NCBI GenBank assembly: GCA_000403335.2 | Contig: KE159629.1 | Location: 453,290-516,426, forward strand | DNA: 63,137 nucleotides | Direction of reading: 5' to 3' | DNA from: Lachnospiraceae bacterium MD335 | Lineage (GTDB): Bacteria; Bacillota; Clostridia; Lachnospirales; Lachnospiraceae | Part shown: positions 42,406 through 51,225 of the stretch, piece after piece | Layout of the letters: each line of letters begins with the position of its first letter | Position numbering within the stretch: position 1 is the first letter of the stretch | Translations under genes and position numbers: made by a program | The notes under the pieces: model-generated | Seen by the model: the letters and a program-made list of their open reading frames with translations, nothing else | What the model was told of the DNA's origin: nothing | Databases searched by the model: none

Positions 42406-44313
42406 TCACATTGTTGCAATCGCGTTCCCCGTATAAAGCTGATAATACTTTCCTTTCTCCGCAATCAGCTCATCATGCGTCCCGCGCTCGATAATCCGCC
42501 CCTGTTCAAGCACCATAATGCAGTCGCTGTTTCTTACCGTCGAAAGCCTGTGTGCAATTACAAACGTCGTCCTATCCTTCATCAGCTTATCCATGCCGTC
42601 CTGCACAATCTTCTCGGTACGCGTATCGATTGAGCTTGTCGCCTCGTCCAAAATCAGCGCGGGCGGGTCCGCAATCGCCGCCCTTGCAATGGCAAGAAGC
42701 TGCCGCTGTCCCTGGCTTAAATTCGCTCCGTCACCCGTCAGCAGCGTGTCGTAGCCCTGCGGGAGCCGCTCAATAAAGCCATGCGCATTGGCAAGCTTTG
42801 CCGCCGCAATAACTTCCTCGTCGCTCGCTTCAAGCTTTCCGTATCGGATATTTTCCATGACCGTCGCCGTAAACAAATGCGTATCCTGTAACACAATGCC
42901 GAGTGAACGCCGCAAATCGGCTTTCTTGATTTTGTTTACATTAATTCCGTCATAGCGGATTTTACCGTCCTGAATATCGTAAAAACGATTGATTAAATTC
43001 GTAATTGTTGTCTTTCCCGCACCCGTAGAACCGACAAAGGCAATCTTCTGTCCAGGCTCGGCAAACATCTTGATATTGTGGAGCACCATCTTCTCGTCGT
43101 TGTAGCCAAAATCAACATCGTCAAACACCACGCCGCCTTCAAGCCGCTGATACGTTGTCGTATCGCTGTCCTTATGATAGTGTTTCCACGCCCACATACC
43201 CGTATGTTTGTTCGTTTCGCGAAGTTCTCCGTTTACTTCCTCGGCATTGACAAGCGTCACGTATCCCGCGTCCTCCTCCGGCTGCTCGTCAATTAGTTTA
43301 AACACTCTGTCAGCACCCGCAAGCGCCATGATAATCGAGTTAAACTGCATACTCACCTGATTGATTGGCATGTTAAAGCTCTTGTTAAATGTCAGAAAAC
43401 TCGCCAAACCGCCAAGCGTCAGTCCGCCGATATTCCCGATTGCAAGCACGCCGCCGACAATCGCGCACACCACGTAGCTCACGTTTCCTAGCTGTAGATT
43501 AATCGGTCCTAACATGTTTCCGAAACGGTTCGCGTTGTATGCGCTGTCAAAAAGCTCATCGTTGAGCACGTTAAACCGTTCCATATTTTCTTCCTCATGA
43601 CAGAACACTTTGACAACCTTCTGCCCTTCCACCATCTCTTCAATAAACCCGTTTACCGCGCCGAGCGATTTTTGCTGTGACAGAAAATACCGCCCCGAAA
43701 GCCCGGTCGCCTTCTTCGTCACAAACAGCATAACGCCCACCATGACAAGTGTCGTCAAAGTCAACGGAATGCTTAAAGAAAGCATACTGAGAAATACCGT
43801 CACAATGGTAACCGCGCTGTTTAAACACTGCGGTAAGCTTTGGCTGATCATTTGGCGCAGCGTGTCAATATCATTTGTGTAGCACGACATAATATCGCCG
43901 TGCGCATGAGTATCAAAATATTTAATTGGGAGCTGCTCCATTTTTCCAAACATCGCATTTCGGATATTACGCATCGTCCCCTGACTAACCGTAATCATAA
44001 TGCGGTTATACAGATACGCCGAAAACGCACCGACCGCATAAAAACACGCCACGCGCCCGATTGCATGCGCAAGTCCTGAAAAATCAGGGTCAGGAGTGGC
44101 TAACAGCGGCATAATATAGCTGTCAATCAACGTCTGCATAAACAAGGTTCCCTGCACGTTTGCAAGCACGCCCACAAAAATACAGATAACCACAACGATG
44201 ACATGCGGCGCATAATCCTTCATCATAAATCCGATAATCCGCCGAAACAGCTTTCCCGGATTCTCTATTTTTGGTTTTGGTCCTCTTGGTCCTCTATGTC
44301 CCGGTCCCGGCAT
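42406..44313 (-). CDS. ABC exporter subunit (permease-ATPase), catalytically canonical half
   Basis: A 635-residue exporter half: Gly/Pro/basic N terminus, six membrane helices (about 25-330), then the ATPase with Walker A GSTGAGKTT, signature LSQGQRQLLAIARA and Walker B LILDEATSSIDTRTE, where the catalytic Glu is present. An inserted stretch of about 45 residues (VNGELRETNKHTGMWAWKH) precedes the ATPase. It is translated with the upstream half (1-nt overlap); the two should form a heterodimeric multidrug or peptide exporter. Confidence 0.9.
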   Translation of the reverse strand: MPGPGHRGPRGPKPKIENPGKLFRRIIGFMMKDYAPHVIVVVICIFVGVLANVQGTLFMQTLIDSYIMPLLATPDPDFSGLAHAIGRVACFYAVGAFSAYLYNRIMITVSQGTMRNIRNAMFGKMEQLPIKYFDTHAHGDIMSCYTNDIDTLRQMISQSLPQCLNSAVTIVTVFLSMLSLSIPLTLTTLVMVGVMLFVTKKATGLSGRYFLSQQKSLGAVNGFIEEMVEGQKVVKVFCHEEENMERFNVLNDELFDSAYNANRFGNMLGPINLQLGNVSYVVCAIVGGVLAIGNIGGLTLGGLASFLTFNKSFNMPINQVSMQFNSIIMALAGADRVFKLIDEQPEEDAGYVTLVNAEEVNGELRETNKHTGMWAWKHYHKDSDTTTYQRLEGGVVFDDVDFGYNDEKMVLHNIKMFAEPGQKIAFVGSTGAGKTTITNLINRFYDIQDGKIRYDGINVNKIKKADLRRSLGIVLQDTHLFTATVMENIRYGKLEASDEEVIAAAKLANAHGFIERLPQGYDTLLTGDGANLSQGQRQLLAIARAAIADPPALILDEATSSIDTRTEKIVQDGMDKLMKDRTTFVIAHRLSTVRNSDCIMVLEQGRIIERGTHDELIAEKGKYYQLYTGNAIATM

Positions 44314-46067
44314 TAATTGTCACCTCCGTTCTCATCAAAATCGGCATTGCCGCCTGTCTGCGACGCAAATACCTCTTTGTAAATGTCACTTGTTTCCAAC
44401 AGCCGCTCGTGCGTATCAAACGCGGTCACCATGCCGTTATCCATCACGATAATGCGGTCCGCGTTCTGCACGCTGCTGACACGCTGGGCGATAATCAGCT
44501 TTGTCGTCTCGGGAATTTCCTCGGCAAACGCCTTTCTGATTTTTGCGTCCGTCGCCGTATCCACCGCGCTCGTGCTGTCGTCCAAAATCAGGATTTTCGG
44601 CTTTTTTAAGAGTGCCCTTGCAATACAAAGGCGCTGTCTTTGCCCGCCTGATACGTTCGTTCCGCCCTGTTCAATATAGGTATCGTACTTGTCAGGCATT
44701 TTTTGGATAAATTCGTCCGCGCACGCAAGCCGGCATGCCCGTTCGCACTCCTCCTGCGTAGCGTTTTTGTCACCCCACCGCAGGTTTTCCAAAATCGTTC
44801 CGCTAAAGAGCACATTCTTTTGCAGAACCACTGAAACCTGATTGCGCAGCGCCTCCATATCATACTGCTTTACATCCAGTCCGCCCACCAAAAGCTGTCC
44901 CTGCGTCACGTCATAAAGACGGCTGATTAAGTTGACAAGACTGGACTTTGCGCTGCCTGTTCCGCCGATTACGCCAATGGTTTCCCCAGCCTTAATATCA
45001 AGGTTAATATTTTTCAGCACGGGTTTGCCCTCTTTATGATATGCAAAATTGACGTTCTCAAAGCGGATACTGCCGTCCTTTACCTCGCTTACGGGATTTT
45101 CAGGATTTTTCAAATCCGACTGCTCCGTCAGCACTTCCGCGATACGCTTTGCACTCGCGTAGCTCATTGTCAACATAACGAAAATCATGGATACCATCAT
45201 CAGACTCATCAGAATGTTCATGCAGTACGCCAAAAGGCTCATCATTTCACCTGTTGTCAATCCGCCTGCCACAATGGTCTTTGCGCCAAGCCATGATATG
45301 ACAAGGATGCAGGTATATACTGTCGCCTGCATAATGGGCATGTTCAAAACGACAAGCTTTTCGGCACGCAGGAACATGTTGTAGATATTCTCGTTTGCCT
45401 TGGCAAATTTTTGCGTTTCATAGTCTTCGCGCACATACGCTTTCACGACCCGAATTGCTGAAACGTTCTCCTGAACGCTTGCGTTTAATTCATCATATTT
45501 TTCAAACACCTGGCGGAAATGCTTTGTGGCTCTTGGTATGATAATTCCAAGACAGCAGGTTAAAAAAATTACTGCAATCAGATAGACAGATGCAAGCCTT
45601 GCATTGATTGCAAACGCCATAATCATTGCGATAATCATCGACGCAGGCGCACGCATTGCCATACGCAGAATCATCTGATAAGAGTTCTGCATATTGGTGA
45701 CGTCGGTCGTCAGTCTTGTAATCAAACTGGATGTCGAATATTTGTCAATGTTGGAAAACGAGTATTTCTGAATATTTTCAAACATTGCCTGTCTTAAATT
45801 TCTCGCAAAGCCCGTCGATGCCCGCGCGCCGTACTTTGCGCCCATAATGCCCGCCCACAATCCAATCAGGGCGGCAATCAGCATACAAAAGCCTACCTTA
45901 TAAATATGTTCCATATTTTCCGCGTTGACACCGTCGTCGATAATGGACGCCATCAAAAGCGGGATAATCATTTCCATGATAACCTCTAAAATCATGAAAA
46001 CGGGCGTGAGAAAGGAATCCTTTTTAAATTCCTTAATCTGCGCGCCTAGTACCTTTAGCATAGACAT
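44313..46067 (-). CDS. ABC exporter subunit (permease-ATPase), degenerate-site half
   Basis: A 584-residue exporter half with six membrane helices and an ATPase: Walker A GVIGGTGSAKSSLVNLI, signature VSGGQRQRLCIARALL, Walker B ILILDDSTSAVDTATD. The residue after the Walker B Asp is Asp where Glu is catalytic, and Walker A has Ala in place of Gly, the usual mark of the non-hydrolysing site in heterodimeric exporters such as BmrCD. First gene of the pair, GGAGG before the ATG. A TTGACA at 46180-46185 with a weak CAAAAT may be its promoter. Confidence 0.9.
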   Translation of the reverse strand: MSMLKVLGAQIKEFKKDSFLTPVFMILEVIMEMIIPLLMASIIDDGVNAENMEHIYKVGFCMLIAALIGLWAGIMGAKYGARASTGFARNLRQAMFENIQKYSFSNIDKYSTSSLITRLTTDVTNMQNSYQMILRMAMRAPASMIIAMIMAFAINARLASVYLIAVIFLTCCLGIIIPRATKHFRQVFEKYDELNASVQENVSAIRVVKAYVREDYETQKFAKANENIYNMFLRAEKLVVLNMPIMQATVYTCILVISWLGAKTIVAGGLTTGEMMSLLAYCMNILMSLMMVSMIFVMLTMSYASAKRIAEVLTEQSDLKNPENPVSEVKDGSIRFENVNFAYHKEGKPVLKNINLDIKAGETIGVIGGTGSAKSSLVNLISRLYDVTQGQLLVGGLDVKQYDMEALRNQVSVVLQKNVLFSGTILENLRWGDKNATQEECERACRLACADEFIQKMPDKYDTYIEQGGTNVSGGQRQRLCIARALLKKPKILILDDSTSAVDTATDAKIRKAFAEEIPETTKLIIAQRVSSVQNADRIIVMDNGMVTAFDTHERLLETSDIYKEVFASQTGGNADFDENGGDN

Positions 46068-46236
46068 AGAAATCCTCCATTCTTACATAACAGTTTCCCC
46101 TTTCCATTTTCTTCCAATCAAATATTATGCTTACTGGAAAAAGGTTACTGTTTCATATTTTGTTCCTATTAATTTTTAATGTCAACAACTATTGTGTTAT
46201 TTCATTGTTTTTTTAGATTTTGTTCGTCATCGCGCA

Positions 46237-46740
46237 TTAAAATTTCCGCAGTTCAATCGAATCGTCATCAGGTGTATTTACTACTGATTTTACCACCACA
46301 TCATACCCAAACTCCGCATTCACCTGTACATGCACGGTATCGCCGCACTTATGCCCTGCAAGCGCCTTTCCAATCGGCGACTCAATACTGATAAGCCCCT
46401 TTAACGGATTGTTGCGCACGGTGGTGACAAGGCGGTAGGTTTCTGTCGCGCCGTCCTCCGCAAACTCCACCTCAACCGTCTTATTTAAGCCGATTTCATC
46501 CTCCGCAGCATCGTCCTCAATGATTTGTGCCGTCCTTATCATGCGCTCTAAATAACGGATACGGCTCTCATTTTGGTTTTTGTATTTTTTTGCGGCATAA
46601 TACTCAAAGTTTTCACTCAAATCCCCCTGCGCACGCGCTTCCTTAACCGCCTCAATCGCTTCTTTTCGAATGACAAGCTTTCTGTGCTCGATTTCCTCTT
46701 CCATTTTTTGAATGTCTTTTTTGGTCAGTTTATCGTTCAT
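46237..46740 (-). CDS. greA: Transcription elongation factor GreA
   Basis: The 167-residue protein has the N-terminal coiled-coil that enters the RNA polymerase secondary channel (ARAQGDLSENFEYYAAKKYKNQNE, with the conserved acidic tip) and a C-terminal FKBP-like domain (LISIESPIGKALAGHKCGDTV). It stimulates transcript cleavage to rescue stalled polymerase. Monocistronic on the minus strand, divergent from the OFA transporter. Confidence 0.92.
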   Translation of the reverse strand: MNDKLTKKDIQKMEEEIEHRKLVIRKEAIEAVKEARAQGDLSENFEYYAAKKYKNQNESRIRYLERMIRTAQIIEDDAAEDEIGLNKTVEVEFAEDGATETYRLVTTVRNNPLKGLISIESPIGKALAGHKCGDTVHVQVNAEFGYDVVVKSVVNTPDDDSIELRKF

Positions 46741-46880
46741 TGCATATCACTTCTTTCTATAATAAATTCAATCATTTTTTTCATGTATTTTAATATGCCA
46801 AAATATTCCGCATTTTGCAAGCATATATCATGAATTATTAAGATTTATTTTATATAATTTCATGTAATTTTTATGTAATC

Positions 46881-46909
46881 TTGCTTTTTATTTTATAATC
46901 TGCTATGAT
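46881..46909 (+). promoter_or_regulatory. Promoter of the OFA transporter
   Basis: TTGCTT (46881-46886), 17 nt, TATGAT (46904-46909). The ~80-nt leader holds an imperfect dyad (ATTGAT...ATGTCAAT, 46922-46945) and a small stem AAGGAA/TTCCTT close to the start. Confidence 0.65.
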
Positions 46910-46995
46910 TGTTTTATCTACGGATTGATAATTTTATGTCAATCAAAAAATAAACAAAGGAAATAAGGTTAATTCCTTAAGAATGGAGGATTTGT

Positions 46996-48324
46996 ATGAA
47001 AGTACAAAACAAATGGATACGTGCAGCAATCCCTGCATTGTTACTCCACTGCAGTATCGGTACTGTATACTGTTGGTCAATTTTCAGTCAGGAAATTGCT
47101 GACTACATCGGTTTTTCGAAGGGCGCTACGGAATGGGCGTTCAGCTTTGCAATCTTTTTCCTCGGTATGTCAGCCGCATTTCTCGGCAATGTTGTTGAAA
47201 AAGACATTCATCGTTCTTCCCTGATTGCCGCAATCTGCTTTGCAGGCGGTATGGCAGGCACCGGATTTTTCATTTGGTACGGCGGAAACAACCCCGGTAG
47301 TGTGCTCGCATTAATTGGCATTTACATTTGCTACGGTTTTATCATGGGCGTCGGTCTTGGTACGGGATACCTTTCGCCGGTAAAGACGCTGATGCTTTGG
47401 TTCAGCGACCGCAAGGGTCTTGCAACCGGACTTGCCGTTGCGGGATTTGGCGCGGCGAAGGCAATCGCAAGCCCGATTATGCAGACGCTGCTTGATTCAC
47501 TTGGCGACGGCGGCATCTACAAGATGTTTTTTATTCTTGCATGTATATACTTTGTGATGATGTTTATCGGACATCTTCTTCTTGCAAAGCCCGAAGGCTG
47601 GCATGAGCCGACCGGCGCGGACAAGGGACCGGGCGCAATTGACGTGATTAAGACAAAGCCTGTCGTATTTGTCGGCATTTGGCTGATGTTCTACTTAAAC
47701 ATTACCTGCGGTCTTGCACTGATTTCACAGGAGAAAATGATTATCAAATGTATCGGTCTCGGCGCAATGGCAGGCGTTCTTTCTTCTATCACTGCCGTAT
47801 TTAACGCAGGCGGACGTCTTGGTTTCTCCGCATGGGCAGATAAGATGAAGGACAGAAATACGGTTTATAAAATTATGTTTATCATGTCCATTGTTGTGAC
47901 AGGACTTGCAATTATTACACAGGCAATCGCAAAACAGGGCGATAATGTCATCAGCGGTATGCCGACAAGCGCACTGCTCACCGTTATCGTTTTGGTTCTG
48001 CTCTTTGCCGTAAACGCAGGCTACGGCGGCGGCTTCAGCAATGTGCCGACACTGCTTTCAGACCACTATGGCATGGGCAACATCAGTGCCATTCACGGTA
48101 TCACGCTTTCCGCATGGGCGATTGCAGGTTTAACCGGAAATCAGGTTGCAACCTTTATCGTAAACAAAGTCGGTGAATGGAGCACGATTTTAGTGGACGG
48201 ACACGAGTACGAAATTAATCCGACCGGGTATCAGGCAGTACTCTATCTTACGATTGTGCTTTATGTGATTTCATTGCTTGCAAGTCTGTTCCTTGTGACA
48301 TCTACGTCAAAGAAAAAAGCGTAA
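46996..48324 (+). CDS. OFA family MFS transporter (oxalate/formate antiporter type)
   Basis: The 442-residue permease has twelve predicted membrane helices and the OFA features: HCSIGTVYCWSIFSQEIADYIGFSKGATEWAFS at the N terminus, GVGLGTGYLSPVKTLMLWFSDRKGLATGLAVAGFGAAKAIASP in the first half and GRLGFSAWADKMKDR as the second-half repeat motif. The family moves small carboxylates such as oxalate, formate or pyruvate; the actual substrate is not clear. GGAGG precedes the ATG. Single-gene unit. Confidence 0.88.
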   Translation: MKVQNKWIRAAIPALLLHCSIGTVYCWSIFSQEIADYIGFSKGATEWAFSFAIFFLGMSAAFLGNVVEKDIHRSSLIAAICFAGGMAGTGFFIWYGGNNPGSVLALIGIYICYGFIMGVGLGTGYLSPVKTLMLWFSDRKGLATGLAVAGFGAAKAIASPIMQTLLDSLGDGGIYKMFFILACIYFVMMFIGHLLLAKPEGWHEPTGADKGPGAIDVIKTKPVVFVGIWLMFYLNITCGLALISQEKMIIKCIGLGAMAGVLSSITAVFNAGGRLGFSAWADKMKDRNTVYKIMFIMSIVVTGLAIITQAIAKQGDNVISGMPTSALLTVIVLVLLFAVNAGYGGGFSNVPTLLSDHYGMGNISAIHGITLSAWAIAGLTGNQVATFIVNKVGEWSTILVDGHEYEINPTGYQAVLYLTIVLYVISLLASLFLVTSTSKKKA

Positions 48325-48340
48325 GAATATTGATAAACTG

Positions 48341-48410
48341 AAAAACAGAGAACTTTGTGTGTCGTGATAAATTAGAATAAATTTCACAATACAAAGCTCT
48401 CTGTTTTTTT
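48341..48410 (+). terminator. Terminator of the OFA transporter gene
   Basis: Arms AAAAACAGAGA-ACTTTGTG and CACAA-ACAAAG-TCTCTGTTTTTTT with a long loop, about 17 nt beyond the stop codon. Confidence 0.75.
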
Positions 48411-48536
48411 ACTTTATAGGAAATTACGTCCTATAAAGTAAAAAACCCTCCGGGGGATGCGCACTCCGCGCTAAGGAATATGGTTGCTAAAGCAACCGCG
48501 CTCCGGCGCGAGAGTCCGGCGAGCCGGACTCTTTTT
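48411..48536. repeat. Cluster of hairpins, GC-rich, between convergent OFA and lysA genes
   Basis: Consecutive stems: ACTTTATAGGA/TCCTATAAAGT (48411-48440), a GC-rich block CTCCGGGGGATGCGC...GCGCT, GGTTGCT/AGCAACC, GCGC-TCCG-GCGC, and GAGTCCGGC/GCCGGACTC followed by TTTTTT on the plus strand. The base composition is much richer in GC than the flanks. Parts may terminate lysA (GGAGGGTTTTTT on the minus strand). Confidence 0.6.
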
Positions 48537-48560
48537 TATCAATATCGCTATTCTTTCGTT

Positions 48561-49832
48561 CTAAACTCCAAGCTTTTTATAAATCTCAAATTCGTCAAAC
48601 GTTGCAAAGTAATCCTTGGGCGTTTCCGCGCGGCGGATTAACTGCACGCTTCCATCCTCCTTGAGCAGCAATTCTGCGGACTTTAGCTTTCCGTTATAAT
48701 TATACCCCATCGCAAAGCCGTGTGCCCCCGTATCATGAATGACAAGATAATCCCCGATTGCAATCTTCGGCAGCATTCTGTCCACCGCAAATTTGTCATT
48801 ATTTTCACAAAGCGAGCCCGTTACGTCATACTTAAAATCACACGGCTCGTTTTCCTTCCCAAGCACCGTAATATGATGATAAGCCCCGTACATCGCCGGA
48901 CGCATTAAATTCACGGCACACGCGTCCACGCCGATATATTCCTTATGCGTATGTTTCTCATGAATTGCCTGAACCACGAGATGTCCGTAAGGTCCCATCA
49001 TAAAACGCCCAAGCTCCGTATAAATCGCCACGTCACCCAGTCCGGCAGGAACAAGCACTTCCTCGTATACTTTTCTCACGCCCTCTCCGATGGCACGAAT
49101 ATCGTTTGGCTCCTGATCGGGTCTGTACGGAATGCCGATACCGCCTGAAAGATTGATAAATTTTACGCTTACCCCAACTTCTTCCTTCAGCTTCACCGCC
49201 GTTTCAAACAGCGTTTTTGCCAGCGTCGGATAATATTCATTTGTCACCGTGTTGCTTGCAAGGAACGAGTGAATACCGAAATTCTTTACGCCCTTTTCCT
49301 TTAAAATCCGAAAGCCCTCAAAAAGCTGCTCTGTCGTAAAGCCGTACTTCGCGTCGCCCGGATTATCCATAATGTCCGTGCTGATTTTGAACACGCCGCC
49401 CGGATTATAACGGCAGGAAAGCGTTTCGGGCAGCCTGCCGATTGTCTTCTCCAAAAATGCAATGTGCGTAATATCGTCCAAATTAATCGTTGCGCCAAGC
49501 TTTGCGGCATATGTAAATTCCTCCGCAGGCGTGTCGTTTGACGAAAACATAATGTCCTCCCCTGATACGCCCATCGCGTCGCTCAACATCAGTTCCGTAA
49601 GCGACGAGCAGTCGCAGCCGCAGCCGTAGTCGCGCAGAATATTGATTAAAAACGGGTTCGGCGTCGCCTTGACCGCAAAATATTCCTTAAAACCCTTGTT
49701 CCATGAAAACGCTTCCTTTAACGCCTTCACATTCTCCCGAATACCTTTTTCGTCATAAATATGAAACGGCGTCGGATACGTCTTTACAATCTCCTCTATC
49801 TGCTCCTTTGTGACAAATGCCTCTTTTTTCAT
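48561..49832 (-). CDS. lysA: Diaminopimelate decarboxylase
   Basis: Fold-type III PLP enzyme of 423 residues making lysine from meso-diaminopimelate. The PLP lysine lies in KEYFAVKATPNP; HSFLASNT, NLSGGIGIPY, ELGRFMMGPYG and GSLCENNDKFAVDR (substrate-binding Cys-Glu region) follow in order. Members of this particular branch also include related amino acid decarboxylases, so lysA is the most likely but not the only reading. Its ATG overlaps the stop of the TrmB-type regulator gene (ATGA), implying coupled translation. Confidence 0.88.
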   Translation of the reverse strand: MKKEAFVTKEQIEEIVKTYPTPFHIYDEKGIRENVKALKEAFSWNKGFKEYFAVKATPNPFLINILRDYGCGCDCSSLTELMLSDAMGVSGEDIMFSSNDTPAEEFTYAAKLGATINLDDITHIAFLEKTIGRLPETLSCRYNPGGVFKISTDIMDNPGDAKYGFTTEQLFEGFRILKEKGVKNFGIHSFLASNTVTNEYYPTLAKTLFETAVKLKEEVGVSVKFINLSGGIGIPYRPDQEPNDIRAIGEGVRKVYEEVLVPAGLGDVAIYTELGRFMMGPYGHLVVQAIHEKHTHKEYIGVDACAVNLMRPAMYGAYHHITVLGKENEPCDFKYDVTGSLCENNDKFAVDRMLPKIAIGDYLVIHDTGAHGFAMGYNYNGKLKSAELLLKEDGSVQLIRRAETPKDYFATFDEFEIYKKLGV

Positions 49833-50560
49833 TGTTCTCTTTTTTCTCCTTTTGTCAGTTCTATCAGTTTGATTTCATTTCTAAGGGATTCCTTAAAAAC
49901 ATTCACAAAATTTTTCTGTCCGCAATACAGACAACTGTCCGTGTCCGAGCCTGTCATTTCACCCGTAAGCACATACGCCGAATCCACAATCAGTCTTAGC
50001 TGCGTATCCTGTTTCCCCGTCACGTACAAAATACTCCCCGAAAGCGCAGGCTCTATCGGCTCGGCAAGCAGCAGCACAACCTTTTTGCCCTGCGAAATCA
50101 GCCGTTTTAGGCATGTTCTTATGCTCTCCAAATACTGCATCGGCATTGCGAGATAAACGCGGTACTCCACATGCTCGAGCATATTGTAAATCTTATCCAT
50201 AATATGCTTATGGCTGCTGATTGTGATATACCCTTCCGTATTCGGCTCCATCTGCGGCACCTGCGCCACAAGTTCCTCGCCTAGCTGCTCCAATTCCCGT
50301 ATCCTGTTTTTGCAAAAATCCGCAACACAAACCGCCGTGTACTTGTTTGTTTCTCCTTCAAGCAGATACGCCGCGCCCTCCTCGACAAGCCCCGCCAAAG
50401 CACTGTACACATTCGAGCGCGAAATCCCTGTAAGCTTCGACACTTCGTATCCCGACAGCTCTTTGTTTCGCAAAAGGCAGAGATAAATCGACGCCTCCTG
50501 CCTTGTCAGTCCGAACTTTAACAATTTTTCCGTAAGAACTCCCAAAACGGTATTATCCAC
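49829..50560 (-). CDS. TrmB-family transcriptional regulator
   Basis: The 243-residue protein: a winged helix (LLKFGLTRQEASIYLCLLRNKELSGYEVSKLTGISRSNVYSALAGLVEEGAAYLLEG), then a coiled linker, then a phospholipase-D-like sensor region (VYLAMPMQYLESIR...KVVLLLAEP) with a late CLYCGQ cysteine pair. Start is GTG with AGGGTGG upstream. It is the first gene of a two-gene unit with lysA. A dyad sits directly after its promoter and is a likely autoregulatory site. Confidence 0.85.
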   Translation of the reverse strand: MDNTVLGVLTEKLLKFGLTRQEASIYLCLLRNKELSGYEVSKLTGISRSNVYSALAGLVEEGAAYLLEGETNKYTAVCVADFCKNRIRELEQLGEELVAQVPQMEPNTEGYITISSHKHIMDKIYNMLEHVEYRVYLAMPMQYLESIRTCLKRLISQGKKVVLLLAEPIEPALSGSILYVTGKQDTQLRLIVDSAYVLTGEMTGSDTDSCLYCGQKNFVNVFKESLRNEIKLIELTKGEKREQ

Positions 50561-50578
50561 AATTCCACCACCCTTTTT

Positions 50579-50629
50579 ATAGTAGTTCTTTTCAGAAACA
50601 CTATACTATACATACACGAAAATGTCAAG
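50579..50629 (-). promoter_or_regulatory. Promoter and overlapping dyad of the trmB-lysA operon
   Basis: TTGACA (50624-50629), 17 nt, TATAGT (50601-50606). An inverted repeat spans 50579-50606: TATAGT-GTTTCT against AGAACTACTATA with one extra base, placed across the -10 and start site, as expected for a repressor. Confidence 0.7.
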
Positions 50630-50648
50630 CGAAAAAGGACCTTCTCAC

Positions 50649-50756
50649 TCATGCATTAGCACACAGCCCGTTTTGCCATATTGGAGAACATACGAAAAAA
50701 CTGCGCGCTCCCCATATCACGAAAACTACCAAAAATACGATCGCAATTGTCGGCAT
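50649..50756 (-). CDS. 35-residue putative membrane peptide
   Basis: Short frame MPTIAIVFLVVFVIWGARSF followed by 15 residues with two Cys, preceded by a strong AAGGAGG nine bases upstream of the ATG. The first 20 residues form one hydrophobic helix. It might be a small regulatory or FeoB-associated-like membrane peptide; it lies between the broken response regulator and the trmB promoter. Unassigned. Confidence 0.45.
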   Translation of the reverse strand: MPTIAIVFLVVFVIWGARSFFVCSPIWQNGLCANA

Positions 50757-50827
50757 TGTCACATTCCTCCTTAAATTCCGTTATTCCGCCAATCGAACCT
50801 CAAACCGTCCAATAAAACAGCCTGCCC

Positions 50828-51165
50828 TCAATTCCACCCGGCGCTTTCAGGAATACTGTCCAGCAAATAAGCATATTTTTCCGGTTCGTTCATATTGTGA
50901 TAAATATATAACAAGACATCTGATGACACTAGCTCCGGATAGATTATCGATTCCTTCTCCTCATCACGCCAAATATCCATTGTTTCCGGCGATGCCTCAA
51001 GCAAAGTACCGATACGCCCAAGAAACTGTCCGGTCTTTGCCTCATACAAATCCACAAGCGTCCTTGAGGTAACCCATTGTATTGGCGTCTACCTTCCAAA
51101 GACACTTTGATACGTTCCTCTTCCGCAAAAACAGTTTCATCATCACATATGGCAATTTTAAACAT
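50828..51165 (-). pseudogene. Remnant of a response regulator joined to another gene's end
   Basis: At 51165 a frame opens with its own site (AAAGGTG) and reads MFKIAICDDETVFAEEERIK, the start of a LytTR-type response regulator. After about 26 codons the similarity ends, and a second frame takes over (QWVTSRTLVDLYEAKTGQFL to SAGWN, stop at 50828) that does not look like a receiver. No single frame spans the region, and no LytTR DNA-binding domain is present. It appears to be the product of deletion or recombination. Confidence 0.6.
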
Positions 51166-51225
51166 CTGTTTGGCACCTTTCCATCATTAATCCTCCGCTG
51201 TCGCCAACACGATTCCAAATAAATA

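Noticed and set aside
48537-50648. Lysine riboswitch for lysA
   Set aside because: No lysine aptamer motifs in the trmB-lysA leader; control by the dyad is more likely.
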